A stretch of DNA of 64,000 nucleotides from Allomyces arbusculus (taxonomy: Eukaryota > Blastocladiomycota > Blastocladiomycetes > Blastocladiales > Blastocladiaceae), in contig JADHYV010000001.1 in the NCBI GenBank assembly GCA_027604705.1, positions 496,001 to 560,000 on the forward strand. Reading direction: 5' to 3'. A program made the translations under genes and the position numbers. Shown piece by piece: positions 11,807 through 23,441 of the stretch (its first letter is position 1; every line of letters begins with the position of its first letter). The notes beneath the pieces were generated by a model that saw only the letters and a program-made list of their open reading frames with translations, was not told the origin of the DNA and did no database searches.

Positions 11807-14379
11807 ATGCCTGGTGCTCAGAGTACGCCCGGCACGGTGACGCCGACCAACGGCAACAACGGTGCCGCGACTCCAGTGCGCCCGTCGCCCGTGGTCGTTC
11901 CGGCCGTGCAGGCCGTGCCCGCGCAGATCCTGCAGCTGCAGCTGCCGCCGATGCCGCTCATGTCGGCAACGCCCACCGAAACGTCGCGCGCCAGTTCTAT
12001 CCAGTCGTCAGAGCCCAGCTCGCCCGCAGCCAGTATTGAGCTGCTCTCGCTCGAAGACGAGAACGGACATGCGGGGCTTACGGCGGTGGGCCCGCGCATG
12101 CCCACGTCGGCGATCAACATGCAGCCGCCCGAGTCGTCGCACCCGGCAACGGCAGCGCTAGCCGCGGCGCTCATGGCCAATGGCGGCAATTCGACGAGCC
12201 CGACGGCGCGTGCGCCGCTCGTGCACGTTATCAACCGCACGCCGTCGCCCGGGTACAAGAAGCCTAAGCGTGACAAGAAGGTGCTGCCGTCGCGCCATCC
12301 GGACTATTTGAAGATGATTTTGACGGCACCAAGTACGTTTCTTGTTGCACGGTTTCGGTTGCGTTGGGGCGTGTTCGCATGCGCGGGTGAGCGAGCGCGA
12401 GGAGGGCGAGAACACGCGTCTGCCACAAAGTTATCGACTGACCGGATCCCATTTTGAAATCACCCACCAGTCTACGACTTGGCCAAGGAAACGCCTCTCC
12501 AGCTCGCCGAAAACCTGACAGCACGTCTCGGTAACACGGTATTCCTGAAACGCGAGGACATGCAGCCCGTGTTCTCGTTCAAGATCCGCGGTGCCTACTA
12601 CAAGCTCAAGTCGCTGACGCCCGAGGAACGTGCGCGCGGTGTTGTGTGCGCGTCGGCGGGGAACCACGCGCAGGGTGTCGCATTGGCCGCGACCAAGCTC
12701 GGCATCAAGTCGCTCATTGTCATGCCAACGACGTCGCCCGGTTTGTGTCACTTCCTTTTAGACGGAGGGTGCTTCTTGAGCAGAGCACTAAGCGCGTTTC
12801 TTTTGTCCACAGAGATCAAGCGTAAGTCGGTGCGCCGGTTCGGCGGCGAGATTGTCCTGTCGGGTATCGACCTCAAGGAAGCGCAACAAGAAGCCGCGCG
12901 GCTTGAGCGCGAAATGGGCTATGTGAACATCCCGGCCTACGATGACCCTTATATCATTGCCGGTCAAGGAACGTGCGGCATGGAAATCATGCGCCAGCTG
13001 CCCGACAGTCGCGTCGACGCTATTTTCGTTTGCTGCGGTGGTGGTGGCCTTCTCGCTGGGATTGCCGCATATGTCAAGCGTTTGTACCCTGAAGTGCGCG
13101 TGATTGGTGTCGAGGAGATGGACCAGAACTCGATGCACCAGGCACTCCTCATGGGTACGCGATTCGACGTTTTCGCTCACCTAGCACTCGGTTTCACGCA
13201 GCTCACACAACGTGCACTCGTTCTTGCCATGTGCGCTCGTGCTGCTCGCGACTCGTGATCGCTTCCGATTCCAGGCCACCCGGTACGCATGACTCTTCTT
13301 CTTCTTTGATCGGCGTGCGCAAGCTGACCCATTGCTTTCCCCCCAGATCACGATGTTGGATTGCGATTTGTTCGCTGACGGTACGGCCGTGCGCCGTGTC
13401 GGCGACGAAACGTTCCGGCTCGTACAGGAACACGTTGACGAAATGGTGCTCGTGTCGAACGACGAGATTTGTGCGGCCATCAAGGACGTGTTCGAGGACA
13501 CGCGGTCGATTGTGGAGCCGTCGGGCGCACTGTCGCTCGCCGGGTGCAAGCGGTGGCTCCAGGAGAACGGCATGAAGGGCGGGCGTGTCGTCGCGATCAC
13601 GTCGGGCGCCAACATGAATTTTGGCCGACTGCGGTTCGTATACGACGGGTGCTGTCGGGCTCAGGGGAAACCCTCCTCACCAAATGGTTTCTTTACTTTC
13701 TAGGTTCGTCGCCGAGCGCGCCGAAATCGGTGACGAGACCGAGGCACTCGTCTCGGTGATGATCCCGGAACGCCCCGGCAGTTTCCTTGCGCTTGTCGAG
13801 GCCATCTTGCCGCGTCAAATTACGGAACTGTCGTACCGCGGGCTTGCCAACCTGCCCGCGCACGTGTTTGCCTCGTTCAAGGTCGCGCCCACGGCCAACC
13901 GCGACGACGAAGTCGCGTCCATTTTTGACTCGGTCAAGCACCTGAACATGTCGGGCGTCGACGTCTCGCGCAACGAAGTGGCCAAGTCGCACGCGCGATA
14001 CCTGGTCGGTGGGCGGTCGTACGTGCCCAACGAGCGTGTCTTCCGGTTCGAGTTCCGCGAACAGCCCGGGATCATTCGCAAGCTCTTGACCACGTTCCGC
14101 GACGTGTCGGTGGTCCTCTTCCACTACCGGTCGCAGGGCGGGGACATTGGTAAAGTGCTTATGGGCATTCAGGTCCCACCGGAACTGTCGGACGTTCTTG
14201 CACGCCGTCTTGCCGGGCTCAACATGTCGTTTGTCGAGGAGACGCAGAACGAGGTCTACCGCCATTTCTTGCTCTCGGATGCGAACGGCGGCGTGGTGCA
14301 GACGCCGATCGCGACCAACTTGCCACCCATCGACCCAGTCACGATGCTCGGGCCCGAAGTGGCTTCCCCCGTCAAGTAA
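11807..14379 (+). CDS. ILV1: Threonine deaminase (threonine ammonia-lyase)
   Basis: This PLP enzyme converts threonine to 2-oxobutanoate, the first committed step to isoleucine. Six exons (11807-12332, 12471-12740, 12813-13154, 13275-13282, 13347-13633, 13704-14379) give 702 residues. The PLP lysine is K213 in [20 protein letters not shown] is the substrate loop, and [10 protein letters not shown] is the phosphate-binding glycine loop. The C-terminal half holds two ACT-like regulatory repeats, from [16 protein letters not shown] and from [17 protein letters not shown], as expected for feedback inhibition by isoleucine. The fourth exon is only 8 bases (GCCACCCG); with flanking bases it supplies Gly-His-Pro, which matches the GHP of other threonine deaminases and restores the frame. 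The first 165 residues are Ser/Thr/Pro-rich and do not look like an ordinary mitochondrial presequence. The start at 11807 is the first good ATG in frame; an upstream exon is possible. Confidence 0.95.
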
Positions 14380-14571
14380 GTAGACATGGATAGAAAGATG
14401 TGTTTCTCCATTTCAGTGGGCCCGTTTGGTGGGGGAGGGGGGCCTCGTTTCGTTGGTTTGAAATACAGCATGACCTGCCGCGATGCCCTGTTCGCGCCCA
14501 TATTGCGAGTCTTAAAGCTCCCTTGCACTATGCATTCGAAACCATGGTAATACAACACACTCGCGACGTTT

Positions 14572-17500
14572 CTACTGCCACATGAGCGCATCGTCGCCAT
14601 AGACGTCGAGCTCCATGAGATCGCCGCCCGACTGGTTGTTCCACCCGGAGCCCGTGGCGACGCGCTCCACCGCCTTGTCGTCGGCAATGAGCGAGAAGCG
14701 GTCCGACGTATGGGGGTGCGCGTACGCACAGTCCTTGCGCGTGCACTTGCTGCCAAATTTGCACTGCACGAGGGAAAAGACGTCATGAGTCAGGATCAGT
14801 TGCAGCACTCGACGTGGAGAAGTGTGGTTGAAGAATAATGAACGTACCGGGATGGTGGCCATGGCTGCGCGATCCACTGCAGATGCATGGGACGACGTTG
14901 CCGGCTTGGTATTCGCCTGCCCTGGGGCCGATCCCGGCGTGCCCGCCGTGGCCCCCGCTGTCGCCGCGGGCGCGGTCCCCGCCGCCGTCTGTTTCAGCTG
15001 AATCGTCTGGAGCGCGCCCTGGAAATCGAGCGTCGCACCGTGCAAATTGCTCTGCGGGTCCGAGACGAGCGGGAAGTAGATCGGGTGGATAAACGGGCAC
15101 CGCGTATCGTCGTAGCGGCAGTTCGGGTAATCGGCGCAAATCGCTGTCGGGTGCCAAAACTTGCACGGTTGGCGCGCAGCCTGTCCGTAAAAACAAAACG
15201 GCCAGTGCCGGCACCGCGACGGTGCATCGCCCGTCTCGTACGGCGTGCACAGGATCGCGCAAGTCGGGTTGCTCTTCGAGTCGTTGCGCGACGTCGGGAA
15301 CGGCGCCAGCGACCCAGGCGGACCCACGTACCGGTCGAGCAGGTGGCCGGCATAAAAGTCGTCGCGGTACGCGCACTGCCGCGTCAGGTAGTCGTTGCTA
15401 ATGTCGTACTTGTAGTTGTAGATTGGGCCCGCGGGCGTCCCGCGCACGGCAAATGACGCTGAGTAGGTCGCAATCGGCTGCGGGTCCGTGATCAGCTTGG
15501 GTTTCGCGGGCCCTTGCAATCGCGGCGGAGTCTGCAGTGGGGTTTGCGCCTGCGACTGCGACTGCGACTGCGACTGACCTTGTTCTTGAAGTTGATTCGT
15601 TGGCGCCGACGACGCCGCCGTCGACGCTTGTTCAGCGGCTTCGGACGAAACCTTTGTCGCCTGGCCGTCGAGCTCGTCGGGAATCTCGTACTCGTCCTCT
15701 TGACGGTACTCGTCTTGCTCGGCGTAGGGTTTGGCAGCAGGTTGGCCCGGTGGCGGTTGCGAGACTGGTGGCTGAGCCTGGTTGAGTACAGCGAGCCCGC
15801 CTTGATTGCTGAAAGGACGAGGAGCTCCCTGTGCTTGTTGGGCGGGCCACGGACCGCGCGGCCCCTGGTTACCCTGGAACCGCGGGTTCATCGGTCCACC
15901 CGGTCCGCCTAAGGACGCAGTTGGCATGGAAAATGGTCAATAACTCGACTTTGAGAAAAATGACAAGACGCCACGCGCATATCCGAACCTCGTCCACCGA
16001 CAAACTGGCCCAGCGGCCGGAATTGTTGCTGCTGTTGGTTCGGGAATGAGCCTTGCTGCTGTGGACGGTGCGAGAGGTGCGGCTGTTGGCGTTGCGATTG
16101 CATTGACGGTTGTTGACGTTGGTGCTGCATCAGCTGCTGCTGTCGGTTCGGCAGCATGCCCTGCTCCTGCGGGAATCCCGTCGGCCCGCGCGACCCGCGT
16201 GACTGCGGTCCCATCGAGGATCCCCTTGATGACGCGGCGCCAAATCCGGGATCCGCACGCTCGAACCCCTTTGGCGAGTCACGAGCCGGCTCGCGGTGCC
16301 GGTGCGAGTCCGTGTGCGATGGGCGGTCGCGCGATCGACCGCGGGACGCTGCCGATGCCGTATCAGGCGAGCGCTCCCGTGAGCGGCCAGAACGGTGCCA
16401 ACTTGACCGACTCGTGTCGCGCGAAGCCGCAACACTCGACCCGGCCCGTGAACTCGGCTGCCGGGACCGCGGCGACATAGAGCTCTCGGCACGGCGCGCA
16501 GCACTGCGTCCACGCGAGGAAGAGCGGTCGCGCGAGCGTGACGAGCGACGTGACTCAGAGCGGAGCTTGTCATTGTCGCGGTCGCTCTTGCTGCTCCGGC
16601 CACGGTCCTCGTCGGGACGACGATCGTCACTGCGCCGCCGGTCATCGTCTCGCCGCCGATTATGATCGCGCGAGCGGCGGTCGTCGCTACGTTTTCGGTC
16701 GTCGTCACGTTTCCGGTCGTCCTCGCGGCGGCTCGATTCGCGGTCGCCCGCGCGGTCCTTGCTACCCCGCCGGTCACGGTCACGCGAGTCCTGACGACTG
16801 TCCGCGCCTTCGAGACTGCCCGTGGACGCTTGGCGCGCCGGCTCTTGGAGCGGCTGCGTGGAGCCCGGTTCCGGTGCGAGCCCAACGCGCCGCACGAGGC
16901 GCTTGTTCCTACATGCACGTAAAAAGGCGCCAATGTGAGCTTGGACGCATGAACAGGCCACACGTCGAAGAACAAACGATCGAACCTGCGCTCCAATGTA
17001 ATGACGAGCGGCGATCCTGAGCGCTCGGGGACGGGCTCCACGGGCGGTGTCGGAGCAGTGCGATCGGCGTTGGACCGGTCGGAGGCAGCACGGTTGGACC
17101 CAGTGCGGCCAGATCCTGAACGATCTGACTTCGAACGGTCCTGCCGCGTCTCCAGCATGCGGCTCGGAACGGTGGCTGCGAGATCTTTGCTCGGGTTGGT
17201 CTCGACAATCTTCGGCAGCGCGTCCTTCAGGAGCCAGTCGAAAAACTGAGGGTGCGGCCGCGAGGTGGGGAAGACTGCGGGCAAGAGCGCGCGTGCATAA
17301 ATGTTAATGATGATATTGCGAATCGTACGAGGCAAGTATAACACAGGACTGCGAGCGACAACAGCTTCAAGCGACAGCGACAAACGACCACCGAGCAAAC
17401 AACAGGTTCATGACATGGAGCCGCGCAACCAACACGTCGGTCTTCGACCAGAGGGTCGCGGAGCCACACATCGTCCAGGCAATGACGTAATCCCAAGTCA

Positions 17501-17865
17501 ACCCCTCGCAACCGCTCGCCAGCTAAAGTCACATCGCTACCTTGCAAGCCAAGCAATAAACGGTTCAATAAATGGATAAGTACGCGGCGGAAGACTGCCC
17601 TCGAGTTCGTAGCGAGGTGGAGCATGGTCAATAAGCTTGACGAAGCGGTCCAGCACGGTCGCGTCCGGACGCGGAAACCCCCAGTCCTTGAGCTTGTAGA
17701 TGACGGCGCGCTACATGCGACCGATGGACAACATGTCGAATCAGCCAATTGTACTGCTAATCATCATCCTCGAGCGAGGCGGCCCGTTGGTTGTCTGCAG
17801 GATAGCTCACTCACCCGCAGTTGTTCAGCGCGCGGCGAGCCCAGCGGGCACAGTGAAGGCGCCAT
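14572..17865 (-). CDS. NAB2: NAB2/ZC3H14-like poly(A) RNA-binding protein
   Basis: Proteins of this family bind poly(A) tails in the nucleus and control tail length and mRNA export. Six exons (17865-17815, 17710-17584, 17274-16986, 16908-15998, 15908-14848, 14763-14572) give 876 residues. The N-terminus LRRAVIYKLKDWGFPRPD and the later FFDWLLKDALPKIVE resemble the PWI-like helical domain of ZC3H14. Residues about 160-400 are an RS/RD-rich arm. A Gln/Pro-rich part with SQSQSQ follows. Three zinc fingers end the protein. The second (about residues 712-731) and third (from residue 814) fit the Nab2 C-x5-C-x4-6-C-x3-H spacing: CADYPNC...C...H and CKFGSKCTRKDCAYAH. The first (about 692) has a longer middle gap. 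The last intron removes a stretch just before finger three. It is divergent from CEP78 (477 bp). The family is well supported; orthology to yeast NAB2 is inferred. Confidence 0.82.
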
Positions 17866-18342
17866 GGTGGAAGCTCGTTGATGGTGCGGCGACCGTGACC
17901 GTTGACGCGGAGCTGGTGCTTGCAGCAGAGATTCTTGCAGCAAGTGTGGTCGCGTTGTCGTTCTTGTTACTGCCCTGCTCGCCGGGTTGACGAAGACTTG
18001 GACGTGGAGCAGCAGAGGAAGCTAACTTGGCGTGCAGCCAACTGAACGGCCCACTGAACGGCCAACTGAAGGCTGCAGCAAAAGAGAGTGTCCCTGCCAT
18101 AGCCTTGAACCACGACGCGTTGTCGATGACAGACATGACGGCCCTGGTCAATTTGCGCTGAGATCGTGTTGAACCTTCACAAACCCGAAAATCGGCCCCA
18201 CCAACTCGAATTCAATCAATGCCCGCCAACTTGCTGCAGTCCAGCCCATCAATAGAGATTCACGAGCCGCCGCACTCGCGATCGACGGCGCTCTGATTTC
18301 GTCCTCCAACCGCGTGTCGTAATTCGCACCTGCATCGCCACC
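17866..18342. promoter_or_regulatory. Divergent promoter region of NAB2-like and CEP78 genes
   Basis: These 477 bp separate two start codons on opposite strands. The stretch contains two copies of ACTGAACGGCC 12 bp apart (18041-18051 and 18053-18063) and a GCTGCAGT element at 18233-18240, about 105 bp before the CEP78 ATG. No TATA box stands out. Confidence 0.45.
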
Positions 18343-21098
18343 ATGTCCAGCCACGACAGCCGAGCCCATGCCAAGCGCGGCGCGTTCGCCGACGTCTACC
18401 GGAAAACCTGCCAGCAACTCAGGGCCTACCCGCTCTCCTATGTCCTGACGCCGGCCTTTTTCAATCACCGCATTGTCCGCGTACCGGGGGACAAGGTCGC
18501 GGGCGACAATGATTGGGGCCTGCTAACTGACAGTTTGGCGCTGGCTGTGGATCTGGGCGGTGTCTGCATTTGGAGCAATTGGTGGGACGAAAGTACGGTA
18601 GATGGAGGGCCATTGCCGCAATATATCGCAAGAAGCATGGATCTAGAAGCATGGATCTGACGAGAATGGCGTTTTGTTGTCACAGAGAAGCGGCAGCTCA
18701 TGAAGCTCAAATCGGGCAAGGAGCTGGAGCGCGCGACTGCCACGCTCAAGGCCAAAATTCCGCTCATTTTGCACGACGAGGTCACGACGCCGTTACTCGG
18801 GTCCGTAGTGGCGCGCCCGCCCATTTTGCTATTTTATCCCTGGCTTTTCGTGTTGCGGGAGTCTGATCAGTCTATTCGGAGATAGATCGGTCGCTAGCGC
18901 GATTCTACACTCGCCCAACTTTACGACCCTGACACTCGACGGCATCATCCTCAAGCCCATGCACTTGAAGTCGCTCTGCCAAGCCGTTATCAAGAGCAAA
19001 TCGCTCACGCACTTGTCACTTGCACGATGTGAGATTGGGGATGCCGGCTTCGCGGGTGTGATTTGGATTTTCTGCTTTCTCGCGTCTCGTCAATCGCTTT
19101 GGCTGACGCATCCTCTCTCGCCTCGCGCTGTAGAGCTCGCACCATCCATCAAGTCGTCGTCGTCACTATCCATTTTGATACTCGCAGACAATCAACTCAC
19201 GCACTCGTCGGCCGCGCTCCTGGCGGAGGCATTGAAGGTACGCCATTTTTCTTCTCCACCCGAGCTCGACGCCATTAATCATCACTCTGTTTGATCTGTA
19301 GTCGCAATCGGTCCGTCGAGTGGAGGCCGCTTTCCCTGACCAATTGCGCGTCTCGGTCCCTCGGTCTTCCCGCTCGTTCCGCAGCAAATCGCTGCATGGG
19401 CGCCTTTCTGTCGACTCGGGCATCGCCATAACAACGTCGCGTTCGTTCCTCAAGCGCATTAACCTGTCGTGCAACCGTCTCGGCGACTGTGGCCTGTTCC
19501 ACTTGATCGACGCGGTGCAAAACGACGTGGGCGTGCAGGTGATTGACTTGCAGTTCAACCAAATCACCAACGAGGGTGCTGAGGCCGTGCTGCTCGTGCT
19601 CAAGGACATGCGCGGGATGGGGGCAATGACTGCGTTTGACTTGCGCGGGAACGCGAATGTCGGTGCGGGATTGCGACGCTTTTTATTAACGCAAAAATAT
19701 GGCGAGCCGCGGTGGAGTCTCACTGTTTCGTGCTCATTATTCCCCTTAGACCCCAAGTTTGTGACCGAAGTGTTCGAAATGGGCGACGCCATGTGCCGCA
19801 CCAATCCGGACCTGCAGCGGCTCGCCGACGGCATCGACCCGTTGCTCCCGACGCTTCACCTCCCGCCTTCGCATTCGCAGGCCATTATTGCCAAGCAGCG
19901 CGCCAAGATCGAAGGCAAAGCCAAGGGCGCCAAGTTGCGGCCGAAACGTGAACCGGTCGTACATGCTTCGCGCGCTGCATGGCGCCCTGCGGGCAAGCTC
20001 CCACCACCGAAACTGGCCCTGTCGACCGACAAGTCCGAGCGGACCAAGGAAATGCACCCGACCGTCGACGTGGCCAAACTCAGCAGCCTTGTCGTGACCA
20101 ACCACGAGCTCGCGACCAAGGTCAAGACGCTCGAAACGGCACTGATGCACGCGATCAACGCTCCGGTGCCGCGCGTGGGTGCCGACTCGGTGCACGCAAG
20201 ATCCGTTCCGCCGACCGTTGTCGACGGGAACGAGCCGATGGCAGCAGCAAGACCCAGCTTCGCTCCCGCTCCACACAATGCACCACTACCGTTTACGGCT
20301 GGTCCCGCTGCCATGGACCCGGTTCTGTCGCTCCCGCACCCACAGGGTCATCTTGTTCAACCTGTCGAGAACAACCATCCAGGCGACGTCGGATATCCCC
20401 TCGACGTGACCGACTCGGCTGTCGTTGACCCTTGCTCAGACGCGACCCCGACCGTCGACCTCATGGCCGTCGGCGACTTGATCAAGCAGCTGCACTTGAC
20501 GCTCGTCGGCGGCGCCGTGACCCCGTGGACGCTCCTCGAACTCGACCGACAAGTCCAGTCGGCACACGCGGCCGTGCGACAGCATCCGTACCCGATCTTT
20601 TCCGACGCGCTGCGCAAGCTCGAGGCGCGTGCAGAACACGCGCGGCGGCAGTTGTGGGACCGGTCGCCCGAGGCGATGCGGCACGTGGTCGATGTGGACC
20701 AGTGGGTCGCGGACCATGCGCGTGCGACCTCGGCGGCGCGCGCGAGTTGGGAGGTGGATCCGTGGGCCAATCTGGTCCCGCTCGACGACCCGCGCGAGAT
20801 GCAGGCGCGGTACGAGCGCGAGCATCCATTGTGGACGTCGCCAACGCATGGTGGGGGCGCTCGGGCGCGTCTTGGCAAGGCGGAGGCGGATGCGGCTGTG
20901 GACGTGTCGGCGTCGCTCCGGTTGCAGGATCTTGGTGAACCGAGGGTAGAGCAGCAGTCGCCGCCACACGAACCGACGCCGTCGTCGATGCGTCGCCCGT
21001 CGACGGCGCGCGCGCCACTGCCGCCCGTGGACGACGACTTGCTTGCTGGTCTGGCAGTGGAGAATGCGCCGAAGCATGTGCTCGTATCTGCGCGCTGA
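18343..21098 (+). CDS. CEP78: CEP78-like centriolar protein
   Basis: CEP78 is a leucine-rich-repeat protein of mature centrioles and basal bodies in ciliated cells. Five exons (18343-18559, 18686-18800, 18886-19055, 19134-19237, 19302-21098) give 800 residues. The order of motifs follows CEP78: an N-terminal helix with YRKTCQQLRAYP, then FTTLTLDGIILKPMHLKSLC, then LTHLSLARCEIGDAGF, then LKRINLSCNRLGDCGL and VIDLQFNQITNEGAEA. The last part (about residues 400-800) is disordered, Pro/His-rich, with a possible coiled segment near LVVTNHELATKVKTLETAL. Donors are GTGTCT, GTCCGT, GTGTGA and GTACGC. Exon three must join through GG|A to keep the frame, which fixes the GTCCGT donor. Its presence implies a centriole-bearing stage, as in zoosporic fungi. 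The C-terminal tail is not conserved enough to check. Confidence 0.8.
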
Positions 21099-21212
21099 GG
21101 AGGGGGGTCGTTTGAGGGTGCTGGATTGCATGTGTAACGTTGACACTATCGACAAAAACCTGGTGCTAGTAAAACCGGAAAGCCAAACAACACCACTGTT
21201 AACCTGAGCAGC

Positions 21213-21227
21213 AATAAAAATAATAAA
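21213..21227 (+). promoter_or_regulatory. Tandem AATAAA polyadenylation signals downstream of CEP78
   Basis: AATAAA occurs at 21213-21218 and again at 21222-21227, about 115 bp after the CEP78 stop and before the convergent GAR1 gene. Confidence 0.5.
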
Positions 21228-21312
21228 CACGGATGAACAGGCCCGCTCACGGACAAAATCAAACGACGAGGAAACTTGCGAGAGGCGGACGGCCTTTAGT
21301 CTAGATGATGGG

Positions 21313-22324
21313 TCAAAGAGCAATTGTCAGTTGCTGTTCTCCATCGTGAGCATGAAACGAGACAACAGGAAACGTACACCCGCCACGACCACGACCACGG
21401 CCGCCAAACCCGCCACGGCCACCGGCACCGCCGCGGCCGCCGCCAAAGCCACCACCGCGGCCACCGCTGAACCCGCCGCGACCGCCACCGCGGCCGCCGC
21501 CGAACCCACCGCGCGACCCACCGCGCGACGCGCCGAACCCGCCACGACCGCCACGGCCGCCGAACCCACCGCGCGCGCCACCGCGACCACCACGGCCAGC
21601 GCCGTCCTTCTTCTGGACCTTGCCGCCCGCGACCTTGGGCTTGGGCAGGAAGCGCTCGAGCGGCAGAAGCTTGTCCTCGCCAATGAAGACCTTGTCGTCG
21701 ACCTTGAAGGACGTGGCGTTCATGCCGTCGGACAGCTTGACGGTGAAGTAGACCTCGTTCATGGGGCCAAGGATCTCGTCGACCTTGCCAATCTGGGTCT
21801 TATTTTGCTGGAAGATGGGCGCGTTGAAGTAGGGGATCTTGGCGTTGGTCGACTTGCACACCATGTCGCCTTCGCACGCGTGCAGGAAGGTGCCCATCTC
21901 TGGTGGAAGAGATATACGGACAAGGAGGAAAGGGGAGGTTCGTAAGTGTACCGGGACAAAGTGAACTGATGGGCAAAGAAACATGGAGGGTCGACAGGAA
22001 CGGAGAGGGAATTGGAGACGGGAGACGGTCGCGATATGATCGTGTCGAAGCCCAAAGGAATGGCCGAGCGACAGGTGCAAGAATGGAGTGGGTGGGTCGT
22101 GGAGGTGTGCATCGAAAGTAGATAAAGTCGAGGGAGAAATGCTCACCAACAATCTCGGCCGGAGGAGCGTTCGCGTCGTAGCCGCCGCGGCCACCGCCGA
22201 AACCACCACGGCCGCCGCCGAAGCCGCCACCGCGGCCGCCGCCAAAGCCGCCACCGCGGCCGCCGCCAAAGCCGCCACGGCCACCACCACGAGGACCACC
22301 GCGCGAACCGCCACGGAACGACAT
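21313..22324 (-). CDS. GAR1: H/ACA snoRNP protein Gar1
   Basis: Gar1 is one of four core proteins of H/ACA particles that guide pseudouridylation of rRNA in the nucleolus. Two exons (22324-22147 and 21899-21313) give 254 residues. Both ends are RGG/FGG glycine-arginine-rich (residues 1-50 and about 145-235). The central globular domain contains [48 protein letters not shown] and [11 protein letters not shown], all diagnostic. The 247-bp intron has a GTGAGC donor and CACCAG acceptor. The very end is uncertain. Read straight through, it adds 20 odd residues after the last RGG block. A small intron with donor GTGTAC and acceptor AACAG would instead end the protein at an earlier stop (21327). It is divergent from the bS6m gene (470 bp). 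Confidence 0.95.
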
Positions 22325-22794
22325 GACTTGATTACTGGAGGGCGAGCGCGTCGAAGGTCGGGGATGTCGAATGAGGGTTGACTGCCGAGGTTACTGGGCA
22401 ATCGTTGGTTCGGTGTCGTCGCCGTTGTCGTTGTCGTTGGATGTGGCCTCGACGAACGGTGTGTGCAAAACGGTGGTGCAAAGCGATCACTTCGCTGCTG
22501 GCAACAAGTGTTGACCGCATCACGTGCACAGTCGTGATGCGTTGCGAATACTCATTATTGAGCTGCTGCTGTTTTGATCTGCCCACTTCGTTCAAATTTG
22601 GGCCGGCCGACCACAGTTCACAATCCATTGACAATCATTTGACGAGCCAGAGGACTTGCTGCAATTCGCTGCAATCCGCTGCAATCAGACCGACTTCCTG
22701 ATTCAACACCGTTGGCATTCGCGAGCATCGCGGGCAAGTCCAAGCATTGAATCAAAACTCCCAGCGACCCGAATTCACCCAGTCAACCAACACT
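22325..22794. promoter_or_regulatory. Divergent promoter region of GAR1 and bS6m
   Basis: These 470 bp separate the two start codons. The part nearest bS6m holds three phased GCTGCAAT copies. Nothing else stands out; the frames here are short. Confidence 0.45.
22658..22685 (+). repeat. Three GCTGCAAT copies with 10-bp period
   Basis: GCTGCAAT begins at 22658, 22668 and 22678, one helical turn apart, 110-137 bp before the bS6m start codon. Similar single copies lie at comparable distance before CEP78 and EMC6. Confidence 0.6.
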
Positions 22795-23441
22795 ATGCCG
22801 TTGTATGAACTGGTTGCCATTGCTCGCGCGGGAGGGGAGGTGCGCATCCTCTATGCCTCCAGTCCCTTGGTCAACTCGCAGGATGCCAATTCGTCGAGTG
22901 AACCGAAATCTACAGCACGGCCTTGGCGACCATGGCCTCCTCGTTACCCGGAGCTGATTCATGCCATTTATGGATGGACATTGTTCTCTAGACCTACGTC
23001 AAGCCCCTGGTCAAGCAGGCGGCGCTGACTATCATCAACCGCGGCGGTGTGGTCCGGTCAATGAACAATTTGGAGGCGCGCGAGCTGCCGTACCGGATCA
23101 AGGCGCACCAAGAGTACCACCAGCAGGGCCACTACGTCTCGATTGTCTTTGACTCGGCACCGACCGAGATTCCGGCGCTGCAGCGCCAGCTGCGGCTCGA
23201 CACACGTGTGTTGCGCGCGACCGTGGTCAAGCTCGCCGACCAGCTCGACCGCGGCGTCTCGGGCCTGCCCGAGGCCTACCTCGACGCCATGGGGTTCCCG
23301 AAGGCACACTTGCAAAAGGCGCGCAACGTGCGGCTGCAGGCGACGCCGTCGACGCCCGCCGTGCTCGCCGCCGCGAATGAGTGGCAGGTGGAGGCCGGCA
23401 AGATCCCGCTGCCACCAGTGACGGAGAAGCCGAAGGCTTAA
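22795..23441 (+). CDS. MRP17: Mitochondrial small-subunit ribosomal protein bS6m
   Basis: This is the mitochondrial counterpart of bacterial S6, which binds bS18 and the central domain of small-subunit rRNA. Two exons (22795-22839 and 22992-23441) give 164 residues. The start MPLYELVAIARAGGE joins directly to TYVKPLVKQAALTIINRGG. The joined spacing equals that of E. coli S6, which supports the 152-bp intron with a GTGCGC donor. NNLEARELPYRIKAHQ and the strand LRLDTRVLRATVVKL follow the family pattern. The C-terminal 55 residues extend beyond the bacterial protein, as in fungal Mrp17. No classic cleavable presequence is evident; the bS6m N-terminus itself is generally the import signal. Confidence 0.92.

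Noticed and set aside
21302-21312. A further GAR1 exon after a CATCTAG acceptor
   Set aside because: Joining it would add a long unrelated tail; either reading through or a small intron ending at 21327 fits Gar1 better.
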